Assembly: GCA_036872755.1 (NCBI GenBank)
Contig: JAVHNS010000001.1
Coordinates: 930,001-994,000 of the forward strand
Direction of reading: 5' to 3'
Length of the DNA stretch: 64,000 nucleotides
Origin: Orbilia blumenaviensis
Taxonomy: Eukaryota; Ascomycota; Orbiliomycetes; Orbiliales; Orbiliaceae
A program made the translations under genes and the position numbers. Positions 22,857 to 35,019 of this stretch are shown one piece after another. Each line of letters starts with the position of its first letter. Position 1 is the first letter of the stretch. A model generated the notes under the pieces. That model was not told the origin of the DNA. It saw only the letters and a program-made list of their open reading frames with translations, and ran no database searches.

Positions 22857-25383
22857 ATGGCGGATCAAGCAACATCTACTACACCAGATCAGAGAGGCGA
22901 TCGCGGCGAACGTGGTAATCGTGGGGATAGGGGTGGTTTCCGTGGGCGCGGGAGAGGCGGAAACCGACGCGGGAGAGGTGGTAATGAAAATGCTGCTGGG
23001 GGCTCGGAGCAAAGATATGAACGGAATAATCGCGGTGGGAGAGGCCGGGGCAGTGGTGGTGGTCGAGGAGGACAATCTAGAGGAGACCGAGGAACTCAAC
23101 CACCTACAGCGTCAAACATCGGGACAAATAATGCCACAGCTTCCGACACACCTTCTATTACGCCAGCCGAGCAAACTCCAACCGGTATCGTCGCAGACGA
23201 TGGGAAGGAGCCTCCGTCGCCGACAAGCACCGACAATGAAGAAATCTGCTTCATCTGCGCGAATCCAATTCAGTACCATTCTATTGCTCCATGCAACCAT
23301 ATGACCTGTCACATCTGCTCGCTACGCATGAGAGCTCTTTACAAAACAAAACAGTGTCCGCACTGCCGAGTATGTTTCTGAAATTCCATACTACGTCTAA
23401 GGACTGGCTAACGTGAAGGTGAAATAGACAAATTCCGATTATGTTATCTTTACTACCAATAGCACGAAGGCATTCGAAGAATATTCAACCAGCGATATAG
23501 CCGCAGCCGACGAAACACTAGGGATAAAATATGAAGGGAAACAGGTTAGAGCGGACACTCTTGTCCTGCTCCGATACAACTGTCCAGAGCCGAATTGCGA
23601 TGTCGCTTGCCTCGGCTGGCCTGACCTCCATCGACACGTTCGCAATACACACAAACTGGTTCTTTGCGACTTATGCACCCGGTTCAAAAAGGTGTTTACA
23701 CACGAGCATACACTTTTCACGTACCCCGAACTCAGGAAACACGAAAGAAACGGCGACGATGTACCTGGAACCGAGGACCAGAGTGGCTTTAAAGGTCATC
23801 CAGAATGTGGATTTTGTCAGAAACGATTTTACGGTGACGACGAGCTTTATGCCCACTGTAAGGAAGCGCATGAGAGATGCTTTATTTGCGATAGGAACAC
23901 TGGCGGAAGACCTAATTATTTCCTTAACTGGGAGGCGTTGGAAGAACATTTTCAGGCGGACCATTACAGGTGTACGGATGCTGAGTGTCTGGAAAAGAAA
24001 TTCATTGTATTTGCTAGCGAGATGGATTTGAAGGCTCATATGGTGGAGGAACATCCGCAAGGATTATCAAAAGGAGCATTGAAAGATATGAGGAAGGTGG
24101 ATATGTCGGCTTTTGGAAATACGCATACCCAGAGCGGAGGATCGACGAGCAGAGGCAGAGGTGGGCGAATGCAGAGGGATTACAGGCGAGACCCACAGGC
24201 ACCAGAACCACCCCCACCGGATGGACCTATGCGGAGAGATGAGATTGCCTATCAACGCACCTTGGCGGTCCAGACGGCTCAGAACACCGTTCCGGCCAGG
24301 ATGTTTGGTGGGCAGTTGACAAGGCCTCCACAGCCAGCTCCAGCTCCAGCTCCAGCTCCTACCCCTGCAGCGAGACCAGCGCAACCTGGACCACCACCCG
24401 TCAGCCAGCCTGTTCGAGCGCCCGTGAGACAAGAGGAAGCGTTTCCGCCATTAGGTGCTTTGAGCATCTCTTCCCCACCAGTCCAGGCACCTGCCAGGTC
24501 TACCCCAGTTACACAAACTGCACAACCATCAGTCCCTTCCAATGTTCCGACTTCAACATCCCAGAAGCACGAACAAGTTGTTGGCCGTGCCATGCGCCTC
24601 CTCAACAACGACGCGTCTAAGCTCGAACAGTTCAAGAAGTATATTTCGTCATACAATGGCGGAAATATGTCTGCCCGTGATCTGATCGAAGCTTTTTGGG
24701 TTCTCTTTGATGTTCGGGCTGCCGATCTGGCAACATTGCTACGGGAGCTCAGCGAACTGTTTGAAAAGGAGGAGAAGCGACGGCAGTTGCTTGAAGCATG
24801 GAATGAATGGAAGAGTGTCAACGAGGATTACCCGCCAATGCCTGGCAGCAGTGGTGCTACGGCTGCTGGTGCAGGAGGCGCCCGAGTCCTGAAGCTTAAG
24901 AATGCGACCAACAGGAATCTTAGGGCTGGCGCCAGCCCCTGGAGTGCTGTTACTAGCAGCACTATTGAACGCGGTGGCGGCAGCCTGGCGGATATTAATG
25001 GAGGTGGCAGGATTGTTCCGGGTGCGGCAGTCACGGTCGCTGGAAAGGGTAAGGCCCCCGTCACTGGCGGGAGCTCACCCTGGGCCAGCGCCGTGAGAAA
25101 TCAAGGCCCTGGACCATCAAGAGGACCAGTCGCAGGGAAAGGAAGGGCGCCACCCGTGGCAACGGTGGTTAGCTCTGCGGAGTTTCCAAGTCTGCCAAAG
25201 GCACTCCCCAAGTACGCGCCTGTACCCAGAAAGAATGAGGGTACGGCGCCTGCGAGTGTCTGGGGTGGATCCATTGCTGGGGCGAGCGGGAGTGGGGGTG
25301 GTGACACAGGAGCATCCGATCTCACCGTCGTGGGTGTCAAGGGCAAAGGGAAGAAGAAGCAGCAGATAATCAGCTGGGGCTGA
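22857..25383 (+). CDS. HEL2: RING-type E3 ubiquitin ligase Hel2/ZNF598
   Basis: Two exons, 22857-23369 and 23428-25383 (58-nt intron, phase 0), giving 822 residues. The N-terminal 80 or so residues are RGG-rich and probably bind RNA. A C3HC4 RING begins with CFICANP at residue 131 and ends with CPHCR exactly at the exon junction. Several C2H2-type zinc fingers follow (for example CGFCQKRFYGDDELYAHCKEAH and CFICDRNT). A long disordered tail rich in Pro, Ala and Gly includes an (AP)n run. Hel2/ZNF598 ubiquitinates 40S proteins on collided ribosomes and starts ribosome-associated quality control in the cytoplasm. The domain order and length fit that family closely. The ATG at 22857 is chosen because an upstream in-frame candidate is not AUG. 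Confidence 0.92.
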
Positions 25384-25982
25384 GGGAGCCTCTAGTTAGA
25401 TATCCTGTTTCTTCTTTGCCCTGTGTTTTGTTAAATTTTTTCTCTCTTGTTTTTAGGAGTTCCTGGCGATGGGATGGGGCCTTACGAAATGCATAAAAGC
25501 GCCTGAAGGCGTAAATATTTCTGTAATAATAGCCATGAATGAATGAATGAGCGAATGAATTGGAGTGTAAAGGATAAATATGGCTAAGGTGCCGTATGGA
25601 AGCCATGATCCGTAGGTCTTATGTAGCCACTATATTTTCTTGGAAAGCATGGTTTAATATGACCTATGTGGGATTCTCTGTCTATTCGTGAGGCTCAGAC
25701 ATGCTATACACAGACGTTCGCAATACTGTGTTCTGGTGTTGCAGATTGTGTCCTTAGGCTAAGCCATATTGGGTAGATAGTCCTTGGCATAAATATCCCA
25801 AACCGGGCATCTAACCGACAAGAAATAATTCCCCAAATTCAAGACCTTTTTCGAGCGCCTCGAACTTGGACCGACACAAAACCGCATATCCATAGCTCTC
25901 AATCGAAAGGTCCAAACCTCGCCCTATCGCGGGCTACATAACCACCATTACCACCACCACCACCGCCCGCTCCTCCTTCACA
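25384..25982. other. Intergenic region between HEL2 and RRP17
   Basis: This is the HEL2 3' UTR, with a GAAT microsatellite at about 25535-25560, and the short promoter of RRP17. No gene is supported. Confidence 0.45.
25535..25560. repeat. GAAT microsatellite
   Basis: Several imperfect GAAT units, interrupted once by GAGC, in the presumed 3' UTR of HEL2. Confidence 0.7.
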
Positions 25983-26749
25983 ATGCCAAAACCATACTCT
26001 AAACCCGCCGCCCCAGCTCTCGCCAAAAAAAGAAAACGCGGCAGCGAAAAGGACAACCAGATAGAAGAAATCACATTCGATCGCAGCGCACGACAGGAAT
26101 ATCTCACGGGATTTCATAAGCGCAAGGTTGCGCGTATAAAAGCGGCGCAAGAGGAGGCGGAGAAGAGAGGGAGGGAGGAGAGGATTGAAGAACGGAAGAG
26201 GGTATGTTATGTTATGTTATTTTTTTTCTGTACTGGGGAGTTTTTAAAACTACTTTTGGTGGGATTGGTGTCGGATTCTGACTGGATTAATTTTTTCGGT
26301 AGATACGAGAAGCAAGAAAAGAGGAGCTGAGACGTCATGTGGAGGCTGTGAATCAGAGTTTGGGATTAGGACTGAGTGATCAGAGTGACAAGGACGAGGA
26401 AGAAGGGAGTGGGAGCGACGGCGACGGCAACGACGCCGCAGAGGCAGTGGCCGGCATAAACGAGGAATCGGAGTTTGTAGACGAAGAAAAGTTTACCACG
26501 GTCACGGTTACGACTATGGACGATGAAGATGAAGAGGAAGAGGAAGAGGAAGAAGGACCTGATGGAGAAGAAAAGAAGGACAGCACGGATATGGCCAAGG
26601 CAAAGGACAAGCCTAAGAAAGAGAAGGAGAAGAAGCCAAAGCAGAAGAAAAAGAAGTTTCGATACCTGTCTAAAGCCGAAAGAAAGGAGGATAGGATGAG
26701 AGATAAGGTTAGGAGGAATAGGAAGAAGGGAGAAAGGACAGCGAAGTAA
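25983..26749 (+). CDS. RRP17: Ribosomal RNA-processing protein 17 (Nop25/NOL12 family)
   Basis: Two exons, 25983-26201 and 26303-26749 (101-nt intron, phase 0), giving 221 residues. The N-terminus has a basic patch (KKRKRG), then the family signature ITFDRSARQEYLTGFHKRK and a long charged helix. The centre is strongly acidic, with a run of Glu residues (about 26525-26555), and the C-terminus is Lys-rich (KKKKFRYLSKAERKEDR). This is the layout of Rrp17/NOL12. The yeast protein is a nucleolar 5'-3' exonuclease that trims 27S/5.8S and 25S rRNA precursors on pre-60S particles. The gene converges on ERD1. Confidence 0.85.
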
Positions 26750-27115
26750 GAAAACCAAAAGCTTTCTACTGGCGATATTAAAAGCATGATTATTCGAGCG
26801 TGTAAGATATAAGACAGATAACTTTTGAACAGTTGATGAAGCCAAGCATCGAGATACCCCAAATTATATCATGGACAAAACAATTAGTTACAAGAATTAT
26901 ATTAGAGTATTATATGGTACAAATGAAAACGTTGTAATTAAGAAATTATATGCTCCGGGGACTCCGGCTCGAAGATCGTTAAAGAAAGATTATTATGTGC
27001 AAGAAAAATGCAGCAAGACTTGTGGTACTTATCAGACTGTACCTCCCCTAATTCGTAAGATACCCGACTGGTCATTATTTTGTTGAGCGAGAAATTGGAT
27101 ACTGTGTATGGTTCG
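26750..27115. other. Convergent 3' intergenic region
   Basis: A 366-nt AT-rich gap between the 3' ends of RRP17 (plus) and ERD1 (minus). It should contain both terminators. No gene is recognised. Confidence 0.5.
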
Positions 27116-28489
27116 TTAATCGGAGTCACTTTTGTATGGATATTCCCCAAGTTGGATGTCTCCGCCCATTCTTGTTTCCGTTCTCGTCCATTCGGTTTCG
27201 ACACGGAAGAAGATCCAAAGCCAACGGCGGAAGATTTCGAGGAACTGGAGGATGAAAACGCCAAGTTCGAGGTCACCATATCGGTCAAGATGGGGAGATA
27301 GCTTGAGGGACCATGTTAACCTGCAAAAAGTTAGTAGCATACTCAGGAACGTAGTTTTGTATGTTCAACATACCTCAACAGCCCATCAAGGAAGATAGCA
27401 GCGTAGTATACGCTAGGGACCGGGAATATCATAACTTGGCGAAGCCCAAATGGATGCTCTGGGTTCGACCGGGCAGCTGAGAAAAGTGACAAATCCCAAT
27501 CCCGGGCGACGTCCCAATAAAATGAAAAGCTAGAATTCACAAGGACCGCGAGCAGCCAAAATCTATACAAGGCAGTCTCTCCGGTAAGACCCTTGCTTCC
27601 GGTATCCGTATCCTTTTGGAGGGCACTAAATAGGATAACCGGGAATGCACTGGCGTATTTCATGGCGTTATACATATGCGGCTTTCGCTCTGAAGCGGGA
27701 CGACCCATATTCCTCCCATATTCAATTAGGCATTGTCGGAGTCGGATCGCGGATGGAATAGCAATGATTATGGGGAGCATATATGTTCCACCACATTGGC
27801 GTTCCGGCATCGAGGTCGCAGATATGCCAGTAAAGAACATGCAGCTGCATATCCATAGATCTCCGAGAACTTTGGCATATGAGGTAAGAACGTCAGCTAG
27901 CAGGAGGTCGGAAAACCGCTGTTCACGGTCGATATAGCCGAAGGCAATACGGCGGATATTCCTAAATTAGGGCATGTGTTAAAAAGGGTAGTAGTGTAGT
28001 GGGCAATGACATCTCAGCCGTACTTTAGAACTCTGTATCTGCCATCTCTGTGCAATATGTTAAACGGCAAGATAAACGTTATCATAATGCCGAGCAACAG
28101 CAGCCCCGGAAGCATCTCCCACTTTCTGACCGACTCCGTATCGTATGAGGTAAACCGCCAGAATATCATCAGGTTTACTCCCAACATAATACTGAGTATC
28201 GTTGCTATCCGATACACCGAGCTATGCATCGGCACATCTGGAGCTCCACGGGTATATTTGATCAAGCCGGCCACATCTATCCGTAGACTATAAAGATATT
28301 GTAGATTGAGTCCCCATGCCCACACGCCTAGTCAGGAAAGTATATTAGTATTCCTAGTCTATACCGCTAAGTCGGGAGGGATCGTGTGTATATACCGGCT
28401 ATGACGAGGAGGAGAACCCGGTATGGTAACGGGAACCATAACAACAGCTTCCCATCTTGGAGCTCAACTTCGGCAAATTCATCTGCCAT
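27116..28489 (-). CDS. ERD1: EXS-domain membrane protein Erd1
   Basis: Four exons: 28489-28396, 28327-28024, 27961-27374 and 27320-27116, giving 396 residues with all junctions in frame. The protein has many hydrophobic segments, starting at about residues 17-45 across the first junction. It carries the EXS hallmark sequences: FADLLLADVLTSYAK-like (here FSDLLLADVLTSYAKVLGD), a region around RPHMYNAMKYASAF, and VNSSFSFYWDVARDWDLSLF, ending in RRWLWIFFRVE. EXS proteins include XPR1/Syg1 and Erd1. The lack of an SPX domain and the length point to Erd1, a Golgi protein needed for retention of luminal ER proteins, glycosyltransferase recycling and phosphate recovery. The donor of exon 2 (GTACGG) is weaker than the others but restores the conserved KNIRRI segment. 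ERD1 is divergent from BIG1. Confidence 0.88.
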
Positions 28490-29210
28490 TTTTTAGCCTG
28501 GTCCTTGGATTCGGAACTTCCATCAAGTCGGGATGCCGTTGTAGTTGTAGTTTTGCGGGTACTCCTGTGTACACCCTATCCTCTTATTTAAAGTCCCTAT
28601 TAACCAGATTGGATTTCCGTGGTGCACCCGCGGTCCGCGGAATGGTTTGCCAGCGAGGAAATCGAAGACTGGAATGGCCAGCTGGTGCCCAGAGGAAGTC
28701 GATGCCGGGAAAAACGTTTCAGTTAACCCTTAGGCCCTTAAGTATTGGAAATTATGTGGTCGTGTGCTCTTAGCCTTCGCCAAAGTTGATTACGTGGGCG
28801 AATTCGCAAGCTGTTTACAACTGTATTTTCGTCCTGAGGCTAGATTAAACCAGTCGAAACCCTCGAAGTCGGTGGATAGGATTGCTGTGATTGTGAGCCC
28901 GGAATAAAGGAATAAGATCTCAAGATCAAACTGGCAAATACGCAGAGCCGCGCAAGGGGTTATAAAATCTCCGGCGTTCGGTGTGGAATTGTTTCCGGGG
29001 TTAGTTTAGTAAGGGGACAGGACACGCTTGGCGGGCGACGTCTCCCCTGTTGTGTGGCTGGCCCCATCGACATCATCGCAAAACACGAAACCTCGATTGC
29101 CCAGCTCCACCCGTTCCCGCGACTTTCGACGGTATATACAAGTGCGAGCCTCAGAATACGATACGAAGGAAATAGGCTAGTGAAGGGGAATCAACACTGA
29201 GAAAGTCAAT
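28490..29210. promoter_or_regulatory. Divergent promoter region of ERD1 and BIG1
   Basis: A 721-nt gap separates the ATGs of two secretory-pathway genes facing away from each other. No coding sequence is seen. It must contain both promoters, and shared control is possible, but I identified no specific binding site. Confidence 0.5.
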
Positions 29211-30395
29211 ATGAGGACGGGGCTTTATATGACCGCGGTACTGGCACCGCTGGTTTCCGCTTTTGCCAATACTTCGCCGGTGTTTCTCTATTCTACGGAG
29301 AGGTATAAAGCCTTTGATTCTATATTTCTATTCGAGAGAGTGGCTCTTAACAGTTATTGTATAGCTTGCCGCATAGTGTCCAGAAGGAGAAGCTCCAGAG
29401 CTTTGGAACCGGCGAAAATTTCCTTGAGGCCGTCAAGAACACCGTTTCGCAATGCACCTCCGACGCATACATTCTGGTTTTACAACCCGGAATACACGAG
29501 TCCGACTTCAGAGATCCAAAGAGTGCACCTCAGATTCGGAGGTTTTCGGAGACCAATCGCTTTATGGGAGTGATGGATGCAGTTGGAGTGGTAGACTTGA
29601 ATCTTATCGAAGATTATGTCAAGAGCAGGTGTCAGGCACACTCTGTGACGGTGGATGCTAGTAGTATGTAGCAAGGGCCAGCAAATTTAGTAGGAAGCTG
29701 GAAGTTGTGCTAATACGTGGACTACAGCGAGCTCGTTCAACAGCTTTGATGAGAACGCGACAGCACAGGTTATTAAGCTGGATTTCCCGGTTCTACCACT
29801 GCACGGCGAGGCGCGAAGGAAGGGGCACAATCAAAATGGTATATAGTCCTGGTGATACTGGAGATATTCTATGGAAATGGCGAGCTAATATCGGTGGCAG
29901 ACAACTTTCTTTCCGCCCTCATTTCTATGATTCCCTCTGCAAGATACACCGTCGTCTACGTTTCGACCCCGCTGGGAGACCCAAGACTCTTTGTTCAAGA
30001 AAAAAAGCCAGAGCCACAGGAACACCAAAGTTTTATCCCGCATCAGAGCATCATTTCCCGAGACGTCAAGCCGGAAGAGGAGGACAAGGATGAGGAAAGC
30101 GTCGGTGGATTACTATCGAATTACCAGTTCTTCACACCCGGTATGCATCGGATTCCGAATACCTAATATCCTACCCAGTCGCTAATAGATCTCATAGCCC
30201 TTCTCTGGGGAATACTGCTTAGTTTGTTCATATTTTACGTCGCGAGCAAGGGCATCAGTCTACTCAGCTCCATTCAAGTATCATACGCATGTAAGTTCCC
30301 TAATCACAGAACTCTGCTCTACTTACAGAAGTCTAATTCTTTCACCAGCTTTTGAGAAGGATGCCGTGGCCCAGGATCAGAAGAAGCACAGATAA
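29211..30395 (+). CDS. BIG1: Big1 / V-ATPase accessory-type ER membrane protein
   Basis: Six exons: 29211-29302, 29365-29663, 29728-29838, 29901-30140, 30198-30290 and 30349-30395. Four introns are 57-64 nt (one with a GCTAAT branch point), and the frame is continuous, giving 293 residues. An N-terminal signal peptide (about 1-17) leads to a luminal domain with SPVFLYST, KLDFPVLP and SARYTVVYVSTP. The hallmark C-terminus runs from YQFFTP into one membrane helix (about residues 248-266), then SSIQVSYASFEKD and a short charged tail. In yeast, Big1 is an ER protein needed for normal beta-1,6-glucan in the cell wall; the fold is related to V-ATPase accessory proteins Voa1/Ac45. The third intron removes a stretch open in another frame, and the spliced NDNFLSALISM joins correctly. 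Confidence 0.88.
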
Positions 30396-31324
30396 CTTCT
30401 TCCCTATATCGTTCCCTTGACTATCTACCACATTGTACTTTTTTAAACCACCTTTCAAGCTTTGAGGATTTGCGTTTTTTTTTTTTTTTTGGGCAGAATT
30501 AGCATTGCGGGTCCTGGTTCTAGAGCAGAGAGGCAGCATCGGAGTGTATACTATAACTATAATCACTGAGTTTCATATCTGATATTGTTACTCTACCGTC
30601 CACGTTTTTGATGCCTGGTATCTTATACGCCGGGTAAAGCCCGTGAACCCACAGCAGGCCGCTCTTGGTGTTCCTACCCGACCGATGACGTGAAGTGTGT
30701 ACAAAGAAGAACTAGAGAAGTCCATTCCTGCATATGACGGGCGTTGACTTGGCCGGCGCCATGCATGCAAAGACGGAATCGGGTGGATATACTAGGTACC
30801 CACGCACTTTCTGTATAAGAGTATTAGTACCCTCTCTATCGAAGTCCTTTAATTTAAACATCCACATCCCACCGGTGATTAGGTTATCTTTTCCTACGGG
30901 AACTACCTCCTAAATCTTTGTACTTAAGTAATTGTGCCCAGGCAACGTCTTATACCAGCCCTCAAAAGCTAGCTGGGGGACATTAAACGGCAACGCATTT
31001 GCAGCCTATTCGCGGGATATGCTTACCCCGAACAACTAAGCCTCAGCTCCGGGACTTCACAATTCCCACTTCGATATTGCAATCACCCACCGCTTACGTA
31101 GCGATATAATTTCCCTACTCACCAGGGGGGCCAGTCTTGCTGGCCTCAAACCGAAAGTCTTAAATTATGATACATCGCATTTCCATCTTCCTATCTTTAT
31201 CCCTAACTACTTGCCCCGCCATACCACGTCCGACATAGAAGGCTGGACTTGTGTTCCGTAGCCCAACTATTTTCAACAGCTCAGTTCAGCTTGGCTTCAG
31301 CTCAGAAATTACAGCTACTTAGTT
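30396..31324. other. Intergenic region between BIG1 and RCY1
   Basis: BIG1 3' UTR, including a T run at about 30476-30490, and the RCY1 promoter. No gene is recognised. Confidence 0.45.
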
Positions 31325-34300
31325 ATGGGGGACAATGAAAGATTCAGCGATCGGCCGACGTCGCTGCCGCCACCGTTCCCTGGCCAAAACCGGGCAAGTC
31401 TACCAGTGTCATTACATTCAACCAAGCTGGTTGTTAAACCCCTCCCGACATTGCCAGTTGGTATGTAGCCTTGCTTCTTCTTTTAAAATAGGTATTTAAT
31501 TGGAGTTTAGCTAACAAGTATAATCTACAGAAATCATCGCTACAATCCTCGATTATGTCCCGGTATCAACCCTTATGCGGTGCGCCCGCGCATCAAGGAA
31601 GCTTAAAGAAATGGCTTATGATGATAGTCGGTGGGTCAACAAGCTTGTCGCTATGGGTGTTTGGAATGAAGGGGAGGCACGAAGAAGATTCGAAGACGCC
31701 CTGAAGAAGAAGCGACTGGCGCAGGCTAAGCTTGCTGAAGAGGAGAGACGGAGGAGAGCTGCTTCTATCGGTGCATCTGTTGAAACGAGAAAAAGCATTG
31801 GTATGGGAGACACTTTGTTCGATGTGAATGAACATGAAGCAAAGACTATGGCCAATGGGAGCGCTGGAGCTGTAGCGAAGTTGGCGCAGGATGTGGATTT
31901 GATGAATTTGAGTACACAAGCGGAAGCTCAAGCTCCTGTTGTAGAGAAGCCGAAGCTTACGGGAGTGGATACGTCGGATCCAACATTAACAGTTTTACTG
32001 GATGTTCGTTCCGCGAGAGGTTTTGCGAGACAGGAGTATGGGAGGATCTATGCAGCTCTTTGGCCATATTATATCGACCTTGTAAGCGCAAGAAGCCATG
32101 CGGACCCAGTCGTTTTCAGACGATACCGAAACCCGGAGGACCAGGCTGTTATGCTTCGACAGCTCACTCTCTTCAGTGAGAGCGACAGCTCGTTGGGGTG
32201 GGGAGAGAGGTTGTCGAGATTAAATAGCATGTCGAGCATATTCGAAAATGCTGTTCTACGGGAATTTGAAGGGTATGTTCTATGATGTGTCTATTATCGG
32301 CTATGACTTTCTAACAATAAACAGGGGGTATGAAGAGTCCGATTACGATGGCCGGATGAAACGATATGCGAATGTCTTGATCCTTCTCAATGGGGGACAA
32401 GGAGCGATAGACCTATTTGTTGCCAAGCATTACCTTATGTTCGAGCGAGAAAGACTTGGAAATCCAATGGATTGCTTCAGGTACGTTTCCTTATGATCGT
32501 GTATTGAAGAAAGATGGGTTTAATTGGGAATACAGCAACCTACATTCAGCGGATTTGTCTATGGAGCCCGCCCGACAATTCTTCACACTCCTCAGTGAAG
32601 CTGTGAACGATCAATCTTCAATAATCGACCGAATATTCCCACCAGATCTTGATGTTATGATACCATTCTTGGAACGTATTGGCGAAGATGTTATTGGCGA
32701 ATACATAAGTCCTTTACTCGAAGAATCCCATGATCGAGATATTGAATCCTATCTCAAATGTATCACCGACATATACGTTAGCGTGGTTCAATTTTCGAAG
32801 TCAATTCGCCCGGCCAAAGGTTCAGAAAAGAACTTCACGGCGGAAATGACCAAAATCGTCATTCGGATCTTCGAACCCCATTATGATACTTATTTGCAAG
32901 AGGAGCTGGATCATTTTAGGCGCCTGTGCGAAGAGGAAGTCGAATCCTGGGAGAAGAAGGTATAGCAACTCTAATCAGAAGTACAGTGATAGCGCTAACT
33001 TGCTCAATAGATCACAGACGAATATACAGCCACCGAATCGTTTTATCTTAGCAACGTCAACCGACAAGCTGACAAGATAGACTTTCTTGCCTCTTTCAAG
33101 AAGGTCATTTTGATGCCCGTTAACGCAATCCCATTACCTCCTATTAAACCGATAAATCTTGCATTTCCTCTCCCAATAAACCCTTTCATACGGCCCAAGC
33201 CAGCAATAGCGGCTCCACCGTCTATATCAGATGCCCCAACAGATAACCCATATCAAATAACCCCAGACGTCACGGATACCGGGACTAATGGGAGCGAGAC
33301 GCCTGTGACGCCGGTACCTGATGCTCCAGCCACACCACAGCCGCAAACTGCCCCAACAAGTGAACTTGCTGCTAAAGCTGCCATTCTCAACACCCGTATG
33401 GAGGGTATTCGGACATTATTCAGTATCGAACTTGCCCTTGACCTAGTGCACAAGGCCAAGGCAGCTTTGGAACGTGCTGCCTACTTTGTGAGGTTCAAGA
33501 GGCAGATTGGCGAAGAAGCGTAAGAACCTGGAGAATGCCTAACTTATATTATGTTTATATCCTAACATATACATCCTTTGGCTTTTAGTAAAGAACAATG
33601 CGAGCAGATATTCATTTGCTTGATCAACATTCTAGGGCAACGCCATGTTAAGTCTGGGTTTGACAAAGCGGTCACTCATCTGTCGCAATACAATCCGCGT
33701 GAACTGTCTACAGCTGAAGAAGACGAGCAGGTGATCGTGAAGCCCCTCGTGCAGTTCATGGAGCTTGTCAATGTCGGAGATTTGATACAGCAGATGTTGG
33801 ACGTATTCTATGAGCAGGAGTTGGTCGCACAAAAGCTTACCGATAAAAATGATTTCTTGAATCCAGCTATCAAAGAGAAAAAGCGATTCGAGCAGATGCT
33901 GGATGAGAGGGTTGCGGCAGGTTTAAATACTGGTATTGATGTAAGTCTCTTTGATACTAATGTCTTGGTTGTATGGGTTTGACTAAGGGTAAAAAAGGTC
34001 TTGATCAAGGAGGTAGATTACGTATTTGCAAAGACTCAGAAACCCACGGATTACAACCCTGGTATCGTTGGTGATCAAAACCTGCCGATAGATTTCGGCC
34101 CCAGCGAAGCAGCACGCAAGGTTGTGTCCTTGGTTGCCTCTCACACCAAGCTTCTGGTGGGTAGCACAGACAAGAATGTCCTGGATGTTTTCAATCAGGA
34201 GGTCGGGATGAGGCTATGGTCCTCAATCTGCAAACACCTTAAAATCCAACGGATTAGCATTGATGGTGCTATAGTTCTAATTAGGTAAGTCTTCATATTT

Positions 34301-34613
34301 TAGCTTAGCTCGTTGAAAACTGTTCTAACTCTTTGCTTATAGCGACATAAATCACTACACCCAGTTTATCGTCAAGCTTCGCAATTCTGGCTTGACCCAA
34401 TACTACAACGCGCTACGCGAGCTTGTTCAAATCTACCTTATTGATCCGCAACATGCGAAACAGATGGCGGCCGTCATCGCAGACGGAACACGGTTTAAAG
34501 GGATCTTTACGGTCGAAGAGGTATATGAGTTTGTCACAAGACGGAGCGACTGGTATCAAATAAAGAAGGATGTAGAAAAGGCTATGTACGGGTTTGGGTG
34601 TTCGGTTATGTAA
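31325..34613 (+). CDS. RCY1: Recyclin-1: F-box and Sec10-like endosomal recycling protein
   Basis: Eight exons: 31325-31460, 31531-32272, 32325-32480, 32536-32959, 33011-33519, 33589-33940, 33998-34284 and 34343-34613, giving 958 residues with every junction in frame. After a proline-rich N-terminus, an F-box lies at about residues 41-85 (LPVEIIATILDYVPVSTLMRC). A basic coiled stretch (about 110-130) and a long Sec10/exocyst-like helical region follow. In yeast, Rcy1 acts with Skp1 at endosomes and sites of polarised growth, where it recycles the SNARE Snc1. The fifth exon carries a Pro-rich insertion (about residues 520-590) inside the helical region. The start ATG at 31325 is the first in frame and provides the residues upstream of the F-box. 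Confidence 0.9.
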
Positions 34614-35019
34614 ATTTGGTTACTAGCTATTAAAAGCAAGTTATGGACCGGGGTTATACATTTGTATATACTGCTGATTAGTTACCCCTTATTTCTGTTT
34701 AAGGGGGAAAGGTTTGTGAAGTTCGAGGTAATGTGGGACTTGGGATTCCCTGGGACTAGTGTGAGGCACACAAGATGTCTCCTCATCTTAAATTATTTTC
34801 ATATTTACCAGGTGCCTAATAATTAAGTACGCAGGTCCTGAGGTAGTCTCAGTCCCAGACGCTGTTGACCATGTCCCGAGGTATACAAATGTACAAAACT
34901 ATAGCTATGCATAGATGCCATTCCATTAATGAACTCTCTCCGATTTCGACGGTTCTATATCCATTTTGCTGCTCCCAGTCCCCGAGCCCAAATCTTCTTT
35001 ACCACTTGCTTGCGCGTGA
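34614..35019. other. Convergent 3' region of RCY1 and the glutaredoxin-like gene
   Basis: A 406-nt gap between two 3' ends that should hold both terminators. No gene is seen. Confidence 0.45.

Noticed and set aside
24279..24821. Long antisense open frame within HEL2
   Set aside because: Shadow of the GC-rich, Pro/Ala-coding HEL2 tail; the sense strand is clearly the gene.
26366..26862. Antisense hydrophobic frames opposite RRP17
   Set aside because: The Leu/Phe/Ser-rich peptides are the complement of the Glu/Lys-rich RRP17 codons, not real membrane proteins.
29852..29900. Continuous coding reading ILEIFYGNGELISVA in BIG1
   Set aside because: It is open in one frame, but joining it upstream needs a frameshift. 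A 62-nt intron with GTATAT, a GCTAAT branch and GGCAG keeps the frame and restores the conserved DNFLSALI.
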